Origin: Bursaphelenchus xylophilus
Lineage: Eukaryota; Nematoda; Chromadorea; Rhabditida; Aphelenchoididae
Assembly (NCBI GenBank): GCA_904066235.2
Contig: CAJFCV020000002.1
Location: 2,852,001 to 2,916,000 of the forward strand
DNA: 64,000 nucleotides
Reading direction: 5' to 3'
Of this stretch, positions 53,306 to 64,000 are shown piece after piece. Each line of letters starts with the position of its first letter. Positions within the stretch are counted from its first letter, which is position 1. The notes below the pieces were generated by a model, which worked only from the letters and a program-made list of their open reading frames with translations, was not told the DNA's origin and ran no database searches. A program made the translations under genes and the position numbers.

Positions 53306-53466
53306 ATCAGGCTGTTAGGAAAATGAAGTGAATTTTTCGCGCCTTGGAATGGCCCATCAACGCTTTGCGACGGCTGGCCGCAGCTGGAAATTCGATGCGC
53401 GACTACGCCTTTTTTTGACGTGGCATTTTGCTGCGACGATCCAACACTATTTTCCCGACAGACTGA
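53306..53466. repeat. Family A2 element
   Basis: Left ATCAGGCTGTTAGGAAAATG, interior CGCTTTGCGACGGCTGGCCG, right CACTATTTTCCCGACAGACTGA. Confidence 0.7.
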
Positions 53467-54394
53467 ATTCTTAAAGCTATAATGTAATTTATATCTTTTC
53501 GCAGCTGTGCTACTCCGCCCGCCCCACGGGCCAAAAAATGGTCAGTCCAGACGGCCCAAATTTTGTGCTAGTATGAGGCTAGAGCCGCGTCTAGCCTCAA
53601 ACTACCAAAAAACGACGAACAGAATACAAAGACAATCGGAAAAGCGAGAGAAATCGCATATCAACAACAATTCCCGAACGAGAAACTTTTTGATTCCCAG
53701 CAAAAAAAAGTCTAACCCTTTGCCCTCATAAAACCCACAAACCTTTCCGAGCAATAACACGTTATGTTATCGAAACACCTTTTCGAATCTAATACCCTCG
53801 AAAAATACAGAAATGAGGCTCAAAAAAAAGACGGCAAATGGAACGAAATTGGAGGGAACTTTGGAAGAAGATGGCTACAAGTGCGACTCTCGGATTTTTC
53901 TCAACTTCGCACACATGTCGGGAATATACCGCATATCATTTGCTGAAGGCTGTAGCTCGCGCTTTACACGTGCAGCCGAGATATTCAGCGGTCTTCGCGG
54001 CCGAGAGAATAGTCGAAAATGAGAAGAGTCGCTAGAGAAAATAAAAAACAGCTTTTAGCCCATATCTATGCCGTTTTCGTGCGGAGAAAACCGATTTTTT
54101 ATGGGAAAATTATCCTCTACGATAGAAATAGGCAAGAAAAAATGTTAAAATTTGTAGGCGAAATGCGGAGAGCGATCAGGGGAAAACACTTTTTTGGCCA
54201 TATATGTATTTGCCAGTTTTGTGAGGAAAAAACTTGATCTTTTCGTGGCAAAATTACCCTCGACGGTGCTGTATAATGAATATGCAACTTCTAATGCTAA
54301 AATTCGCAAAAAAATTCTTCCGTTTTTCCGAACTTTCACTCTAAAAATATTGTACTTTTTTACAAGGTGCAGGCTTGGAATTTTATATTCATAC
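53467..54394. other. Family B-related remnant and spacer
   Basis: 53868-54130 has B words (GGCTACAAGTGCGACTCTCGG, GCTCGCGCTTTACACGTGCAG, CCGAGATATTCAGCGGTC). The many overlapping frames here come from it. No exon is claimed. Confidence 0.4.
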
Positions 54395-54585
54395 AGTGGC
54401 TGCAGTGATTTTTTAAAAAAAATTGACAACTACTGCGCAAAGAAATTCAGGGTGCGAGCGAGAGCTCAAAAAAGCCTATTGCTTGGTGGTGCAAAAAGCA
54501 AGAAATTGCACAGTGCAAAGTGAGCTTTGTTTCTCACAGTGCATGTCGCCAAAATCACCCTAGCAACTTTCAAAACGGTCTAGTA
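54395..54585. repeat. Family D-like element
   Basis: Left GTGGCTGCAGTGATTTTTTA, right AATCACCCTAGCAACTTTCAA then ACGGTCTAG. Interior TGCACAGTGCAAAGTGAG. Confidence 0.5.
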
Positions 54586-55360
54586 TGCATTAGAAAATAG
54601 TAGTTTATATTTGTGCCAAGTTTCAGCAACATCTGAGTATCGCATTTGATGCAACTCTTTTGTCAAAAAAATATGAAAAAAATAGATCAAAAACACTTCA
54701 GAAACCCGTAATTTCCTCTAAAAAATCGTTTGAAAAATATGGATATCAGATTTCACATAAATTTTCCTAATAACCGACAGTCAAAATGGCCCTGAACACA
54801 ACGAAGAACAGGGTTTTATCGGCTTAAAACGAGCAAAAATTGATGGAAACGGGAGAAATCGGACGAGAAAACTCTCTTTTTCAGCTTCCTTTTTCCCCGT
54901 CGCTTTTTTTCAGCGTCGCGCGAATTACTCATACGCCCCGAAGGGGAGCGCTCGATTTTTATGATTTACCTTCGCGATTCGGTGAGCGCTTTTTCGGGAG
55001 CCCGAAAAAAGCGCAAACCGTTTTTTGAAACAAAAATGAAAGTGCCCCAATAAAACCACCTCTTGGCCATATTTTAGCCTTTGCTCCTGCAAAGCGAAAA
55101 CGACGCTGTGGCGTTATAATTGTTGCCTACTGACAGATTGAAAACAAAACCCGCGGAATAATGCATTGGAAATGGAGTTTCGGTGCATTCGAAAAAGGGG
55201 AATGAAATGTTGCAGGGTTTGTAGGCTAGAAGGCAGAGTAAATTGACTGACAGCAAAAATGGGTTTCAAAAAGGTTCGGAGCGAGCCTCCGGTCCGGCTC
55301 GTTTTGAATTTCCTTTGGCCTAGACAGTGCACGGATTTTGGCCCGGCCGGGCCCGAAATT
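54586..55360. other. Spacer without recognised gene
   Basis: 55260-55360 holds GGAGCGAGCCTCCGGTCCGG and GGCCCGGCCGGGCCC, a GC-rich remnant like those at 47170 and 53030. Otherwise nothing is recognised. Confidence 0.35.
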
Positions 55361-55525
55361 CCAGTCTGTCGGGAAAATAATGAGCGCTCTGTCGCATCGA
55401 AAATCGCATCGCCGCCGAGAAAATGAATTGTGTAGCGGCAAAATGAAATTTGCTTACACTTTTTGACCTCTGCGAGGAGATTGGGACAGCGACGCGATGC
55501 TCATTATTTCCCCGACAGACTGATA
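55361..55525. repeat. Family A1 element
   Basis: Left CCAGTCTGTCGGGAAAATAATG, interior AAAATCGCATCGCCGCCGAG, right CTCATTATTTCCCCGACAGACTG. Confidence 0.75.
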
Positions 55526-55607
55526 TTTCTGGTCTCAACACCTTCAACTAGCCAAAAAAGAACAAGAAAATATCCTTTCAGTTTTCCACAATGCCTACTG
55601 CAACAGT

Positions 55608-55734
55608 ATCAGTCTGTCGGGAAAATAATGTGGATTTGTCGCGGAGCAAATCCCCATTCGCAACTAGCCGTCGCAAAACGATGATGAGCGATGCCAAGAC
55701 GCGACAAATCCACATTATTCTCCCGACAGACCGG
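55608..55734. repeat. Family A2 element, almost fully palindromic
   Basis: Left ATCAGTCTGTCGGGAAAATA then TGTGGATTTGTCGCGGAGCA; right TCTTGGCATCGCTCATCATCG is read inverted through GCGACAAATCCACATTATTC to TCCCGACAGACC. Terminal pairing extends about 40 bp. Confidence 0.75.
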
Positions 55735-55736
55735 TA

Positions 55737-56026
55737 TTAGTATTTTAATAAAGTGCATGGACATTTTGTCGCGTCCCGCACCGTGCTCGAAAAACTCCAA
55801 TTTTGCACTGTGCATTTCACTTTCTTTTTGGTTTTCGCACCGTGCATCCAAATATCGCTGCGACATTATATGTAATTTGCACAGTGCAATCGGTTTTTTT
55901 TTTTTTTTTTTTGAGATGTGCACTGTGCGAAAAGAAAAAATTCACCGTGCGGTGGCGAGAAACGTGGGAGTTCCGAATACACAGAAGAGAAGAATTGTCC
56001 ATGCACTTTACGTAACTACTAATAGT
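55737..56026. repeat. Family C element
   Basis: Left TTAGTATTTTAATAAAGTGC then ATGGAC; right GTCCATGCACTTTACGTAACTACTAA is the imperfect inverse. The interior has six GCAC(C/T/A)GTGC sites and a T20 run at 55890. Confidence 0.7.
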
Positions 56027-56709
56027 ATTCACAAAGTTGAAATTGCGCTCTGATAAGGCGCGAATTGAAAAAAAGTGGAAAAAATTGAGTCTCATAAAAC
56101 CCAAAATTATTATTTTAAAAATAGAGGCCGAAATTGATACGGGATTCGAAGAAAGCAAACAGAAAAGGGCATTCAAATGTTTTTTTTGTGGGTTTACGGG
56201 TTATTACGGCAATAAAACAACTAGCGCGCTTGACGGATGTGGACTTCCTGAAACATAAGCAACATTTATTAAGGCGAAAATTGCGTTGACTTCTGCACGG
56301 TTATTGGTAAAAGAAGAGAGAGAGAGAGGAATTATCAGTGTAAACAGTGATAAATTTGTGAGAATTCCCTTGTGTTTTTTCATAAGCCTTTTTTTGAAAA
56401 TGCAATGATAGTATGTATGGGATTAATATGTATAATATAGTATGTTTTCCGGAGCAAAGATTGACTCTCCTACACAGAGTTGAAGAAATTATTGTGAGCA
56501 AAAGTTTAGACTTCAAGGAGAAGAGGAACTATGACGAGATGGTAAAAAAAATCCCCGATTCTTATCGACATAGATAATCTTTAACGTATTGATATTTTTT
56601 ATTCTACTTTTTTATGTATTTACAGTTTATTTTACATCTAATTAGAAGTTCAACTTCGACACCCGGATTCTTTTTAAAATTTGCACGCGCTTTGGACAGA
56701 AGCCACATC
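56027..56709. other. Spacer with GA microsatellite
   Basis: A short (GA)n run lies near 56317-56328. The 73-codon plus frame (56037-56258) has FKCFFCGFTGYYGNK but no partner cysteines or histidines of a zinc finger. No gene is claimed. Confidence 0.35.
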
Positions 56710-56870
56710 CTAGTCCTTCCGGAAAGTCGCCGGACTGATTTTTGGCGTCTGCACTTTGAGAAAACAAAGGTTTTTTTTTGTATTGTGCGATTTCCTGCCA
56801 TGCAATAGGCTTTTTCCGAGTGTCGCTGACTATTTTGTCATAGTGAAAAAATCAGTCCGGAAGGACCAGT
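56710..56870. repeat. Family D element
   Basis: Left CTAGTCCTTCCGGAAAGTCG, right AAAAATCAGTCCGGAAGGACC; the outer ends pair as TAGTCCTTCCGG/CCGGAAGGAC. It ends 10 nt before the TTAA of the foldback element. Confidence 0.7.
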
Positions 56871-57404
56871 ACCAATCCCTTAAAACGCGTTTTGCCGCAC
56901 TTTGGAGCTTATGTTAGCCTAACAGAGGGCGGACATTGTTAAAATCGGCATCTCAGAATTGAACGAAAATTGGTCAACTTAATCACTGATAGGCACAAAA
57001 CATTTGCTTTCTTTGTTTTTGCCCAAAATTACCGTATGACGGCATACTGTAACATCATTTTTAAAAAAGATATGCCCTAATCGAGAAAACGAAGCGCTAT
57101 TTCAGCGCAAATTGAGTTCAGGTATATGTTTTCGACCATGTACAACATTTTTGTAATTGTCACCGAAAACTAAAAATTACATCTAAGCTATGTTACACTT
57201 GAGACAACATACCATTTCGGGTATAAAAAATGCAGTTCGGACGAGGCGCAGATTTTGAAACCGGAATACTAAAGTTCAAGCCTCGTCTAACAAACCATAA
57301 AAATTTCAGAAAGATCAAATATATAGTTTTTGAGATATCGGACATTCAATGTCTCATGTGCAAGATCACCTTGACCCGGAAAAAATCTGGCATTCTTAGG
57401 TTTT

Positions 57405-59930
57405 TGGCTAGGCACAGATTTTGAAAGTTTCCAATACATTCTTTATGACATTTATAGGATGATACAGGAAGTTTCAGAGGAAAAAAATGAATAGTTTTTG
57501 AGAAATCGACCAAAATACCTTGTTTTAGGTCATCAGATGCCCGAAAAAATCTGGCATTCTTAGGTTTTTGGCTAGGCGCAGATTTTGAAAGTTTCCAATA
57601 CATTTTTATGACATTTTAGGATGATATAGGAAGTTTCAGAGGAAAAAAGTGAATAGTTTTTGAGAAATCGACCAAAATACCTTGTTTTAGGTCATCAGAT
57701 GCCCGAAAAAATCTGGCATTCTTAGGTTTTTGGCTAGGCACAGATTTTGAAAGTTTCCAATACATTCTTTATGACATTTTAGGAATGATACAGAAAGTTT
57801 CAGAGGAAAAAAGATGAATAGTTTTTGAGAAATCGACCAAAATACCTTGTTTTAGGTCATCAGATGCCCGAAAAAATCTGGCATTCTTAGGTTTTTGGCT
57901 AGGCGCAGATTTTGAAAGTTTCCAATACATTTTTATGACATTTTAGGATGATACAGGAAGTTTCAGAGGAAAAAAGTGAATAGTTTTTGAGAAATCGACC
58001 AAAATACCTTGTTTTAGGTCATCAGATGCCCGAAAAAATCTGGCATTCTTAGGGTTTTAGCTAGGCGCAGATTTTGAAAGTTTCCAATACATTCTTTTGA
58101 CATTTATAGGATGATACAGGAAGTTTCAGAGGAAAAAAGATGAATAGTTTTTGAGAAATCGACCAAAATACCTTGTTTTAGGTCATCAGATGCCCGAAAA
58201 AATCTGGCATTCTTAGGTTTTTGGCTAGGCGCAGATTTTGAAAGTTTCCAATACATTCTTTATGACATTTATAGGATGATACAGGAAGTTTCAGAGGAAA
58301 AAAGATGAATAGTTTTTGAGAAATCGACCAAAATACCTTGTTTTAGGTCATCAGATGCCCGAAAAAATCTGGCATTCTTAGGTTTTTGGCTAGGCGCAGA
58401 TTTTGAAAGTTTCCAATACATTTTTATGACATTTTAGGATGATACAGGAAGTTTCAGAGGAAAAAAGTGAATAGTTTTTGAGAAATCGACCAAAATACCT
58501 TGTTTTAGGTCATCAGATGCCCGAAAAAATCTGGCATTCTTAGGTTTTTGGCTAGGCGCAGATTTGTTTCCAATACATTTTTATGACATTTTAGGATGAT
58601 ACAGGAAGTTTCAGAGGAAAAAAGTGAATGGTTTTTGAGAAATTCACCAAAATACCTTGTTTTAGGTCATCAGATGCCCGAAAAAATCTGGTATTGTTAG
58701 GGTTTGGCTAGACACAGATTTTAAAAGTTTCCAATACATTCTTTTGACATTTTAGGATGATACAAGAAGTTGCAGAGGAAAAAGTTGAATAGTTTTTGAG
58801 AAATCGACCAAGATACCTTGTTTTAGGTGATCAGATGCCCGAAAAAATCTAGCATTCTTAGGTTTTTGGCTAGGCACAGATTTTAAAAGTTTCCAATACA
58901 TTCTTTTGACTTTATAGGATGATACAGGAAGTTTCAGAGGAATAAAGTGAATGCTTTTTGAGAAATGGAGCAAAATACCTTGCTTTAGGTCATCAGATGC
59001 CCGAAAAAATCTGGCATTCTTAGGTTTTTGGCTAGGCGCAGATTTTGAAACTTTCCAATACATTTTTATGACATTTTAGGATGATACAGGAAGTTTCAGA
59101 GGAAAAAAGTGAATAGTTTTTGAGAAATTGACCAAAATACCTTGTTTTAGGTCATCAGATGCCCGAAAAAATCTAGCATTCTTAGGTTTTTGGCTAGTCA
59201 CAGATTTTAAAAGTTTCCAATACATTCTTTATGACATTTTAGGATGATACAAGAAGTTGCAGAGGAAAAAGTTGAATAGTTTTTGAGAAATCGACCAAAA
59301 TACCTTGTTTTACGTCATCCGGTGACCGAAAAAATCTGGCATTCTTAGGGTTTTAGCTAGTCGCAGATTTGTTTCCAATACATTCTTTTGACATTTTAGG
59401 ATGATACAGGAAGTTTCAGAGGAAAAAAGTGAATAGTTTTTGAGAAATCGACCAAAATACCTTGCTTTAGGTCATCAGATGCCCGAAAAAATCTGGCATT
59501 CTTAGGTTTTTGGCTAGGCGCAGATTTTGAAAGCTTTCCAATACATTCTTTTAACATCTTAGGATGATACAGGAAGTTGCAGAGGAAAAAAGTGAATGGT
59601 CTTTGAGAAATGGAGCAAAATACCTTGCTTTAGGTCATCAGATGCCCGAAAAAATCTGGTATTGTTAGGTTTTGACTAGGCACAGATTTTAAAAGTTTCC
59701 AATACATTCTTTTGACTTTATAGGATGATACAGGAAGTTTCAGAGGAAAAAAGAGAATAGTTTTTGAGAAATCGACCAAGATACCTTGTTTTAGGTGATC
59801 AGATGCCCGAAAAAATCTAGCATTCTTAGGTTTTTGGCTAGGCGCAGATTTGTTTCCAATACATTTTTATGACATTTTAGGATGATACAGGAAGTTTCAG
59901 AGGAAAAAATGAATAGTTTTTGAGATATCG
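57405..59930. repeat. Left tandem array, about 15 units of about 160 bp
   Basis: Each unit runs GATTTTGAAAGTTTCCAATA, GGATGATACAGGAAGTTTCA, TAGTTTTTGAGAAATCGACC, CCTTGTTTTAGGTCATCAGA, CTGGCATTCTTAGGTTTTTG. The word TCATCAGATGCCCG falls near 57528, 57690, 57857, 58018, 58181, 58347, 58507 and so on. Units past 58660 are more diverged (GGTATTGTTAGG, CTTGCTTTAGG). Confidence 0.9.
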
Positions 59931-60094
59931 ACCATGGTGAACCTGTTATAGGTCAAGTTGCTGGAAAATTCGACCAAGGCATCTCTTTTTTTTCCGAGAT
60001 ATATGTGTGTGTTACAGTTTTTTTTCCAAATTGTCACAAATAAATTCGAGCTCTCTGCAAAACTTTTGTCAAATGTACGCCGATGGCTACGATT

Positions 60095-61040
60095 CTGTGT
60101 TCTGATGACCTAAAACAAGGTATTTTGGTCGATTTCTCAAAAACTATTCATTTTTTTCCTCTGAAACATTCTATATCCTCCTAAGATGTCATAAAAAAGT
60201 ATTGGAAAGTTTCAAAATCTGCGCCTAGCCAAAAACCTAAGAATGCCAGATTTTTTCGGGCATCTGATGACCTAAAACAAGGTATTTTGGTCGATTTCTC
60301 AAAAACTATTCATTTTTTTCCTCTGTAACTTCCTGTATCATCCTAAAATCTCATAAAAAAGTATTGGAAACTTTCAAAATCTGCGCCTAGCCAAAAACCT
60401 AAGAATGCCAGATTTTTTCGGGCATCTGATGATCTAAAACAAGGTATTTTGGTCGATTTCTCAAAAACTATTCATTTTTTTCCTCTGAAACTTTCTATAT
60501 CTTCCTAAAATGTCATAAAAATGTATTGGAAACTTTCAAAATCTGCGCCTAGCCAAAAACCTAAGAATGCCAGATTTTTTCGGGCATCTGATGACCTAAA
60601 ACAAGGTATTTTGGTCGATTTCTCAAAAACTATTCATTTTTTTCCTCTGTAACTCCCTGTATCATCCTAAAATCTCATAAAAAAGTATTGGAAACTTTCA
60701 AAATCTGCGCCTAGCCAAAAACCTAAGAATGCCAGATTTTTTCGGGCATCTGATGACCTAAAACAAGGTATTTTGGTCGATTTCTCAAAAACTATTCATT
60801 TTTTTCCTCTGAAACTTTCTATATCCTCCTAAAATGTCATAAAAATGTATTGGAAACTTTCAAAATCTGCGCCTAGCCAAAAACCTAAGAATGCCAGATT
60901 TTTTCGGGCATCTGATGACCTAAAACAAGGTATTTTGGTCGATTTCTCAAAAACTATTCATTTTTTTCCTCTGTAACTTCCTGTATCATCCTAAAATCTC
61001 ATAAAAAAGTATTGGAAACTTTCAAAATCTGCGCCTGGCC
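60095..61040. repeat. Right tandem array, six inverted units in an alternating pattern
   Basis: Units are the inverse of the left array. They alternate between CTGAAACTTTCTATATC with AATGTCATAAAAATG and CTGTAACTTCCTGTATCATC with AATCTCATAAAAAAG, three of each in strict order, a dimeric repeat of about 320 bp. Confidence 0.85.
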
Positions 61041-61548
61041 AAAAACCTAAGAATGCCAGATTTTTTCCGGGTCAAGGTGATCTTGCACATGAGACATTGA
61101 ATGTCCGATATCTCAAAAACTATATATTTGATCTTTCTGAAATTTTTATGGTTTGTTAGACGAGGCTTGAACTTTAGTATTCCGGTTTCAAAATCTGCGC
61201 CTCGTCCGAACTGCATTTTTTATACCCGAAATGGTATGTTGTCTCAAGTGTAACATAGCTTAGATGTAATTTTTAGTTTTCGGTGACAATTACAAAAATG
61301 TTGTACATGGTCGAAAACATATACCTGAACTCAATTTGCGCTGAAATAGCGCTTCGTTTTCTCGATTAGGGCATATCTTTTTTTAAAAATGATGTTACAG
61401 TATGCCGTCATACGGTAATTTTGGGCAAAAACAAAGAAAGCGAATGTTTTGTGCCTATCAGTGGTTAAGTTGACCAATTTTCGTTCAATTCTGAGACACT
61501 GATTTTAACAATGTCCGGGCCAAACTACGATTTGTAATAAAATGCGTT

Positions 61549-62384
61549 TTAAAGACTTAGCTCGGGCTTTTCAGGTGCATCCGAGATATCCAGCAATCTT
61601 TACGGCCGATGGAGCTGAAAAAACGCGGAGAGCGGTCAGAGCTGAACCCGCTTTTTGGCCATGTCCTTGCCAGTCTTGGTCGGAAGAAATTACTTTCAAA
61701 TATACGGTCGAAAATTGTTTTTCTCTATACTGCCGCTCTCCGCATTTCGCGTACTTTCTCGGTCGCAAAGATGGTTCAATATCTCATGAAATTCCACAGC
61801 CATAAATAGCCCTAAATTGCAATTATGCGTTCTCAAAAATTTTGATTATTATATGATATAAATAAACTGATAACGTTTCCGTGTTGTGAATGGGCGTTTG
61901 TTGATGAAAAACCTACCTAAAAAAAAATCGCTTTGATGCAAAAGCAAAGAGACAACTGAAGTGACGTGATGATTACAGCAAAGTGTCCGTAACGGCTCAG
62001 CTGTTCTCTTATCAAGACCAATCTTATGGATTTGGAAGTGAAATTAGTAGGTTAATAAAAGCAACCGAGGCTTCTAACTTATTGTTTTACATATGTACTA
62101 CAGTGATACGTGTATGTTAATAAAATACCCTGAAATAGGTGAAAAACCTTCCTAGGGCCCGATTAATCTTATCATTTAAATGAAGATAAAATCCTTACAT
62201 CGACGGAGTACTTGCGATTCATCGACGTGTAATGTTCTACACTCCAAATCCACCAGCGGGGATGGACAGCGTTATGGAGTAAAGCCTAAAAAATAAAAGG
62301 GTTTACAAGGTAGTCTTTAAAGGTTGAAAAGGCAGCGCACGTCAAAAATAAATTGAGATCTCAAAGTAATACGAATTGGTCGAA
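61549..62384. other. Spacer after the foldback element
   Basis: 61555-61800 has family B-like words (TTAGCTCGGGCTTTTCAGGT, CCGAGATATCCAGCAATC, AGAGCGGTCAGAGCTGAA). No gene. Confidence 0.4.
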
Positions 62385-62760
62385 CGGTTTTTGTGGCCGA
62401 CAGAGTAAGTAAATACGGTATTTGGAGGCCTAGCACAGGGAAGGCACAAAAGAAAGATTACTGCAGGTGTCTACGAAGCCTGGAAAAACCGTTGGATCCT
62501 CGGCGAGTATTTGGCGGAGACTTTGAAATGACTTGGCAAAGACTTTCAATATCGACGCTTTCTCTAATTTTAGCCACTGCTAACCCCTGTTTTCTTGACC
62601 CTGAGCTATTTTAACATAAAAAAAACATCAAAACGTGCTCCAAAAAACGAAGATCCGTGAGCGTTGTCTGGATAATATTACAGTGGTACATGAACATAAA
62701 ATACCTCAAAAATAGCGCTAAACTAATCTTCGACCTGCTCTAGGTAACATGTCGTAGCGC
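62385..62760. repeat. Family F element, copy 4
   Basis: Core GGTGTCTACGAAGCCTGGAAA, CCTCGGCGAGTATTTGGCGG, TCTCTAATTTTAGCCACTGC and end ATGTCGTAGCGCC match copies 1-3 in order. Part of the shared GATCAATCTT segment also appears upstream at 62150-62170, so the locus may hold two overlapping copies. Confidence 0.6.
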
Positions 62761-63274
62761 CTGCAGCAAGACTTTTTGAGAAAAAAATACGACATTGTTG
62801 CAAATAAATTAACTTTTCCATGCTTATGCAATGTTAGAACATCGATCAAAAATAAATAAAAAACAACCATCTCACCAAAAAAAATCATGTCGTGTACTGC
62901 GGAGGAGGAGCCGCTATCTCCGCTCTCATTATAAAAATGAATTGCGTCAATTTCGAAAATTTGGTTTGAGAAGATCATTCCCGATCAGTGGCAAAAAATG
63001 ATTCCCAGCGGAATCGAATCAAAATCTAAATTTTTCGTGCGACTTTTTGAGCGAAAGACTTAATGGACGCTCCAAAGCCGATCCCAATCAATCGGTTTCA
63101 AACAGACGTTTTTTCGATTGTTTTTATGCGAGAAGACGGTTGATAAGACTGATTGATTTGCTGCAAGAAAATAATTTGAATGGGGGAGAAAAAGGTGGGA
63201 TTCAAAAAAGAAAGGTTTTTTTGCATAAAAACTGGAAGTGTCGCAGGGGTAAATATTGCATATTAAATATTACG
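62761..63274. other. Spacer without recognised gene
   Basis: No repeat family or exon is recognised. Confidence 0.35.
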
Positions 63275-63407
63275 AGGCCTTCCGGAGAGTCGCTGGGGTG
63301 ATTTTCGCGGCAAGCACTGTGCGAAAACAGGTTTTTCACTGTGCAATGACTTTTTTCGCACAGTGCAAACGCAAAAAATCAGTCCGGTGACTTTACGAAC
63401 GGAGTAG
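63275..63407. repeat. Family D element, short copy
   Basis: Left GCCTTCCGGAGAGTCGCTGG, right GTCCGGTGACTTTACGAACGG. Interior GCACTGTGCGAAAAC and GCACAGTGCAAACG. Confidence 0.65.
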
Positions 63408-64000
63408 TTTTGCATAATGTGTATAAATGTTAGATTTTCTTCACAGTGCTCGAAGTGCGACGCTCCGATTTTGAAAAAACTGGGCAGTAAATTGAGACTA
63501 CTGGTTCTAAAGAGACATGCGAAACTACCAGATTGCGCTCTACAGAAACTAACCTGAAAGATGTGCCACAACGGCAACAGTAGGCTTATTTCTAATGAAT
63601 TAGGCCTGTCTAACGACGAAACTGTTTACCAAAATTTTCGTAAACTGGATGGACATTTTCTCCGGAGCCGAGTTTGACCGGGAAATTATTTTAGAGGCCG
63701 TTAATGACAGTTTTGGACTGCAGTGAGCCGAGAAGGCCTGAATCCCCTAGAAAACCCCTAAACACACCTTCTGCAGGAGAAATGATAAAAAGTTTTCCGT
63801 TTTCGAGAAGTTTAGTCATCAAACTTTCATAATTTGAAGCTCATTATCTACATATCAAGTCATTTATAAAAAAAGGGTGCGAATAATAAAAGTTCGCTCA
63901 ATTTTCTTTTCCGATTTAGAAAAAGCATTAGCGTCCAATTTTTAAAATGCCTGTAGGATCAGGGTCAGGTGGGATGGCTTATCTTTTAGGCGTGGGGTTT
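63408..64000. other. Family B fragment and spacer to window end
   Basis: CTCGAAGTGCGACGCTCCGATT near 63450 is a B end. The remainder is unrecognised. Confidence 0.35.

Larger units (their letters stand above)
56884..61548. mobile_element. Giant foldback element with TTAA at both ends
   Basis: TTAA lies at 56880-56883 and 61549-61552. Ends AACGCGTTTT and inverted AAAATGCGTT. After a variable 30-45 bp, about 480 bp of each arm (56930-57410 and 61030-61517) are near-identical inverses, including CCGTATGACGGCATACTGTA and GCCTCGTCTAACAAACC. Inside lie tandem units of about 160 bp, direct on the left and inverted on the right, with a unique middle near 59930-60095. No transposase frame. TTAA ends are found in piggyBac-type elements and in palindromic nematode repeats of TTAA specificity; the class is inferred. 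Confidence 0.85.

Noticed and set aside
57346..59063. Minus frames reading MYWKLSKSAPSQKPKNARFF repeatedly
   Set aside because: Translation of the about 160-bp tandem units of the foldback element, not a protein.

Overview
The window is eukaryotic and looks like a rhabditid nematode. Introns begin GTAAGT or GTGAGT and end in the extended acceptor TTTTCAG. Several first coding exons sit directly behind a TTTCAG acceptor, as expected for spliced-leader addition. The proteins also fit: a PLC-gamma, a PAI-only paired-domain factor of the nematode NPAX kind and an Srg/Srv-type chemoreceptor. I cannot name the species. No tRNA, rRNA, operon or viral gene was seen.

Layout. 1-20530 is nearly gene-free: one orphan first exon (+, 4224-4382), one possible minus exon (6315-6604) and many repeats. 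20540-21573 (+) is the paired-domain gene (2 exons, 265 aa). 24591-26894 (-) is a 7TM chemoreceptor (5 exons, 353 aa). 31962-34868 (+) is a secreted Pro/Ala-rich protein with repeated CxC motifs (6 exons, 469 aa). 38217-40322 (+) is a four-helix membrane protein of unknown family (5 exons, 293 aa). 41362-51652 (-) is PLC-gamma (15 exons visible, 1440 codons, all domains from PH to C2); its first exon lies beyond the last one I can recognise. 51653-64000 has no recognisable gene. All exon joins quoted keep the reading frame.

The rest is mobile and repetitive DNA. Short inverted-repeat elements occur in families: A (ends ATCAGTCTGTCGGG, about 30 copies, two interiors A1 and A2), B (ends ACAAGGGAAGTAC), C (ends near ATAAAGTGCATGGAC), D (ends CTAGTCCG..AAAGTCGC), E (ends CTAGGCGGGCC), F (ends GGGTCAACGACAG), G (ends CAGTG..GATCCAGTGGC) and H. 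Two elements have hAT-like ends with perfect 8-bp target duplications. C, D, E and several unassigned stretches are studded with a short palindrome, GCACNGTGC. Many copies lie inside introns of the real genes.

Two large inverted structures stand out. 56884-61548 is a 4.7-kb foldback with TTAA at both ends and arms made largely of about 160-bp tandem units. 10537-11275 is a 0.74-kb palindrome built of short GCGGGCA units. The genes do not form an evident pathway; what they share is neighbourhood and heavy intron colonisation.
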